From the NCBI GenBank assembly GCA_024278285.1, contig JAJRTM010000236.1, positions 1 to 6,223 of the forward strand: a stretch of DNA of 6,223 nucleotides, written 5' to 3'. This document shows, piece after piece, positions 4,729 to 6,223 of this stretch; the first letter of the stretch is position 1, and the number at the start of each line of letters is the position of its first letter. The notes under the pieces were generated by a model, which ran no database searches, was not told where the DNA came from, and saw only the letters and a list, made by a program, of their open reading frames with translations. The position numbers and the translations under genes are program-made. Source of the DNA: Planctomycetota bacterium. GTDB lineage: Bacteria; Planctomycetota; Planctomycetia; Planctomycetales; Planctomycetaceae.

Positions 4729-6223
4729 ATATTCAAAGTTTGATACACTCCGATATTTCCATTCGCCTCGGCTGGATTCTCTTACATTCACTTTGGCAAC
4801 TCACGCTTATTGGACTGATCACAGGCGTGGTTCGCGCGGCTATTCCAATGAAGTCGCAAACCCGTTACGCCTTTACCTATGCGATGCTGCTCTGCATGGC
4901 TGCTGCTCCGCTGGGGACATTTTTTTTCGTTCCGCTACCAGCAGGCACAAAAGCTGTTCCAGTTGTTGCACCAATATCGCAAATACCGCAACCAGAACCA
5001 CCTGCTCCATTGATTTCAGAAACTGATTTTCAGATACCGGCCACCTTGCCAGCCGTAGAAACTCCACTGATTGCACATCTGCCGCAGTCCGCGACGTTCC
5101 CGGTTGTAGCAGAACGGATTGTTGAAGTGCCAGAGCCGGAAATAGCAGAACAACCTGTTCCTTTTTTTGATCTGAAAACTCAACTGCTTCGATACTCTGT
5201 CTGGCTGACGCCGTTCTGGCTTGCCGGCGTACTTCTTCTTTCATTCAGGCAGTTGGGTGGTTGGGTTCTGACTCGTCGTGTTCTAAAATCAGCCATCCCC
5301 ATTACCGATTCCACATTGCAAAATAGACTTAGCCAGTTAGCTAAAACTTTGAAACTGCGGCGTGTGGTTAAGCTTGTGCAGTCAACGCTGGCTGATGTGC
5401 CGATGGTGATAGGCGTTTTTCGTCCGGTACTCATTCTCCCGGTTTCTTTGTTGACCGGACTGACTCCTGCACAATGCGATGCAATTCTGGCTCACGAGTT
5501 GGCACATATTCGCCGGAATGATTTTCTGCTCAATCTGTTACAGGTGATGATCGAAACGCTTCTGTTTTATCATCCAGCCGTCTGGTGGATCTCTCGGCGG
5601 ATTCGTCTTGATCGAGAATTTTGTTGTGACGACACCGCAGCCCAATTCAGCGGCTATCGCCTGGCACTTGCAGAAGGCCTGGCGGTCATCGAAGCGACTC
5701 GTCTCGAAAAAAATGTTGCACCGCTCGCTGTCACCGCCCTGGGAAATAAAAAACCGGGCCTCACTTACCGCCGTATCAAACGCATTCTCAATCCCGCAAG
5801 CATTAAAGAACGAGGTGGCCCGATGAAAGCTATAAGCTCGCTGTTAATTTTGACTCTCATTCTCGTTGTAGCCGTGGGAAGTTTCCACCATTCGGTTGCT
5901 GATGCAGATTCTGGCAAGAAAAAAGGTAAACAAGAGAAAAAGAAGGTGGTTGATGAGTCTCATTCAGATGGTATCCCGGCCATACGTTGTCGCGTGTATG
6001 ATGATCAGGGAAAGCCTGTTGTTGGGGCAGTCATTCAATCCTACACACGCCGCCACAGAGTTGATCTTGTGACGGGAGGCAAGCAGGAATCGCCGCGATG
6101 CCCTTCTACAAAATCAAATGCACAAGGCAAATTTGGCTTGCCCAAAAGAGAGGAAGCGTACCGAATTCTTGTGACACACAAATCAGGTGTCGCTTCGATG
6201 TCGTACGATGATTTGATTCAATC
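4725..6223 (+). CDS. BlaR1-like M56 membrane metallopeptidase with carboxypeptidase-regulatory-like domain (3'-partial)
   Basis: Membrane zinc protease expected to sense a signal and relieve repression by the adjacent BlaI-like protein. The frame starts at ATG 4725, overlapping the blaI stop, and stays open for 499 codons to the right edge. The topology follows BlaR1: TM1 about 14-38; TM2 about 49-70; a Pro-rich extracytoplasmic loop about 71-150; TM3 about 157-177; cytoplasmic protease about 180-365; TM4 about 369-387; extracytoplasmic C-terminus. The protease carries HELAH (H257, E258, H261) and a second helix with DREFCCDD, where E298 is the likely third zinc ligand. After a Lys-rich stretch (398-407) a beta-rich domain begins near 418: IRCRVYDDQGKPVVGAVI, then SNAQGKFGLP and YRILV. 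This is the pattern of CarboxypepD_reg / Ig-like domains common in planctomycete M56 proteins. No penicillin-binding domain is seen before the sequence ends. AAAGGG at 4711-4716 is a fair ribosome binding site. Confidence 0.9.
   Translation, partial: MNIQSLIHSDISIRLGWILLHSLWQLTLIGLITGVVRAAIPMKSQTRYAFTYAMLLCMAAAPLGTFFFVPLPAGTKAVPVVAPISQIPQPEPPAPLISETDFQIPATLPAVETPLIAHLPQSATFPVVAERIVEVPEPEIAEQPVPFFDLKTQLLRYSVWLTPFWLAGVLLLSFRQLGGWVLTRRVLKSAIPITDSTLQNRLSQLAKTLKLRRVVKLVQSTLADVPMVIGVFRPVLILPVSLLTGLTPAQCDAILAHELAHIRRNDFLLNLLQVMIETLLFYHPAVWWISRRIRLDREFCCDDTAAQFSGYRLALAEGLAVIEATRLEKNVAPLAVTALGNKKPGLTYRRIKRILNPASIKERGGPMKAISSLLILTLILVVAVGSFHHSVADADSGKKKGKQEKKKVVDESHSDGIPAIRCRVYDDQGKPVVGAVIQSYTRRHRVDLVTGGKQESPRCPSTKSNAQGKFGLPKREEAYRILVTHKSGVASMSYDDLIQ

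Noticed and set aside
4631..5026. 131-codon + strand open frame spanning the blaI-M56 junction
   Set aside because: Out of frame with both clear family members and rich in Arg, Ser, Cys and Thr; a shadow frame.
4873..5244. 123-codon - strand open frame inside the M56 gene
   Set aside because: Antisense shadow of the Pro-rich loop; low-complexity Gln/Arg content mirrors the + strand bias.
4330..6223. Reading the pair as a beta-lactam resistance system
   Set aside because: No beta-lactamase or penicillin-binding domain is seen; BlaI-M56 pairs in planctomycetes occur with other C-terminal domains.

Overview
The window holds six protein-coding genes, all on the + strand, tightly packed, with moderate G+C (about half by eye) and no RNA genes, insertion sequences or CRISPR. 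Gene content points to a planctomycete (Planctomycetota). The clearest marker is a BlaI-type repressor followed by an M56 membrane metallopeptidase whose C-terminal part is a carboxypeptidase-regulatory-like domain. The DUF374-type acyltransferase and an unusually short UvrC fit the same picture. The taxon is inferred from gene style, not from a marker gene.

Layout. Positions 1-751 carry a DUF374 / lysophospholipid acyltransferase-like protein whose frame is open to the left edge, so its true start may lie outside the window. After a 60-base gap comes a three-gene overlapping cluster (812-4165): a compact UvrC of 450 residues, an unrecognised 86-residue single-span membrane protein that overlaps the end of uvrC by 8 bases, and a 583-residue polytopic GT-C-like glycosyltransferase joined to it by an ATGA overlap. 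The overlaps imply co-transcription and probably translational coupling. A 164-base intergenic region (4166-4329) follows and is dense in inverted repeats. The last unit is a blaI-like repressor (4330-4728) joined by another ATGA overlap to a BlaR1-like M56 metallopeptidase that runs off the right edge.

How the parts work together. The last two genes look like a self-contained signalling module. By analogy with BlaR1/BlaI, an extracytoplasmic signal would activate the cytoplasmic zinc protease domain between TM3 and TM4, leading to loss of the repressor. The intergenic region supports autoregulation: two palindromes with the same core, CACTAA-N4-TTAGTG, sit on the -35 and the predicted start site of a good sigma70-like promoter (TTGACG-N17-TATTCT with an extended -10 TG). 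The expected penicillin-binding sensor is not seen; a carboxypeptidase-regulatory-like domain begins in its place, so the ligand is probably not a beta-lactam and is unknown. UvrC keeps the residues of both nuclease centres and an iron-sulphur cysteine set, but lacks most of the central linker and the whole C-terminal helix-hairpin-helix domain.
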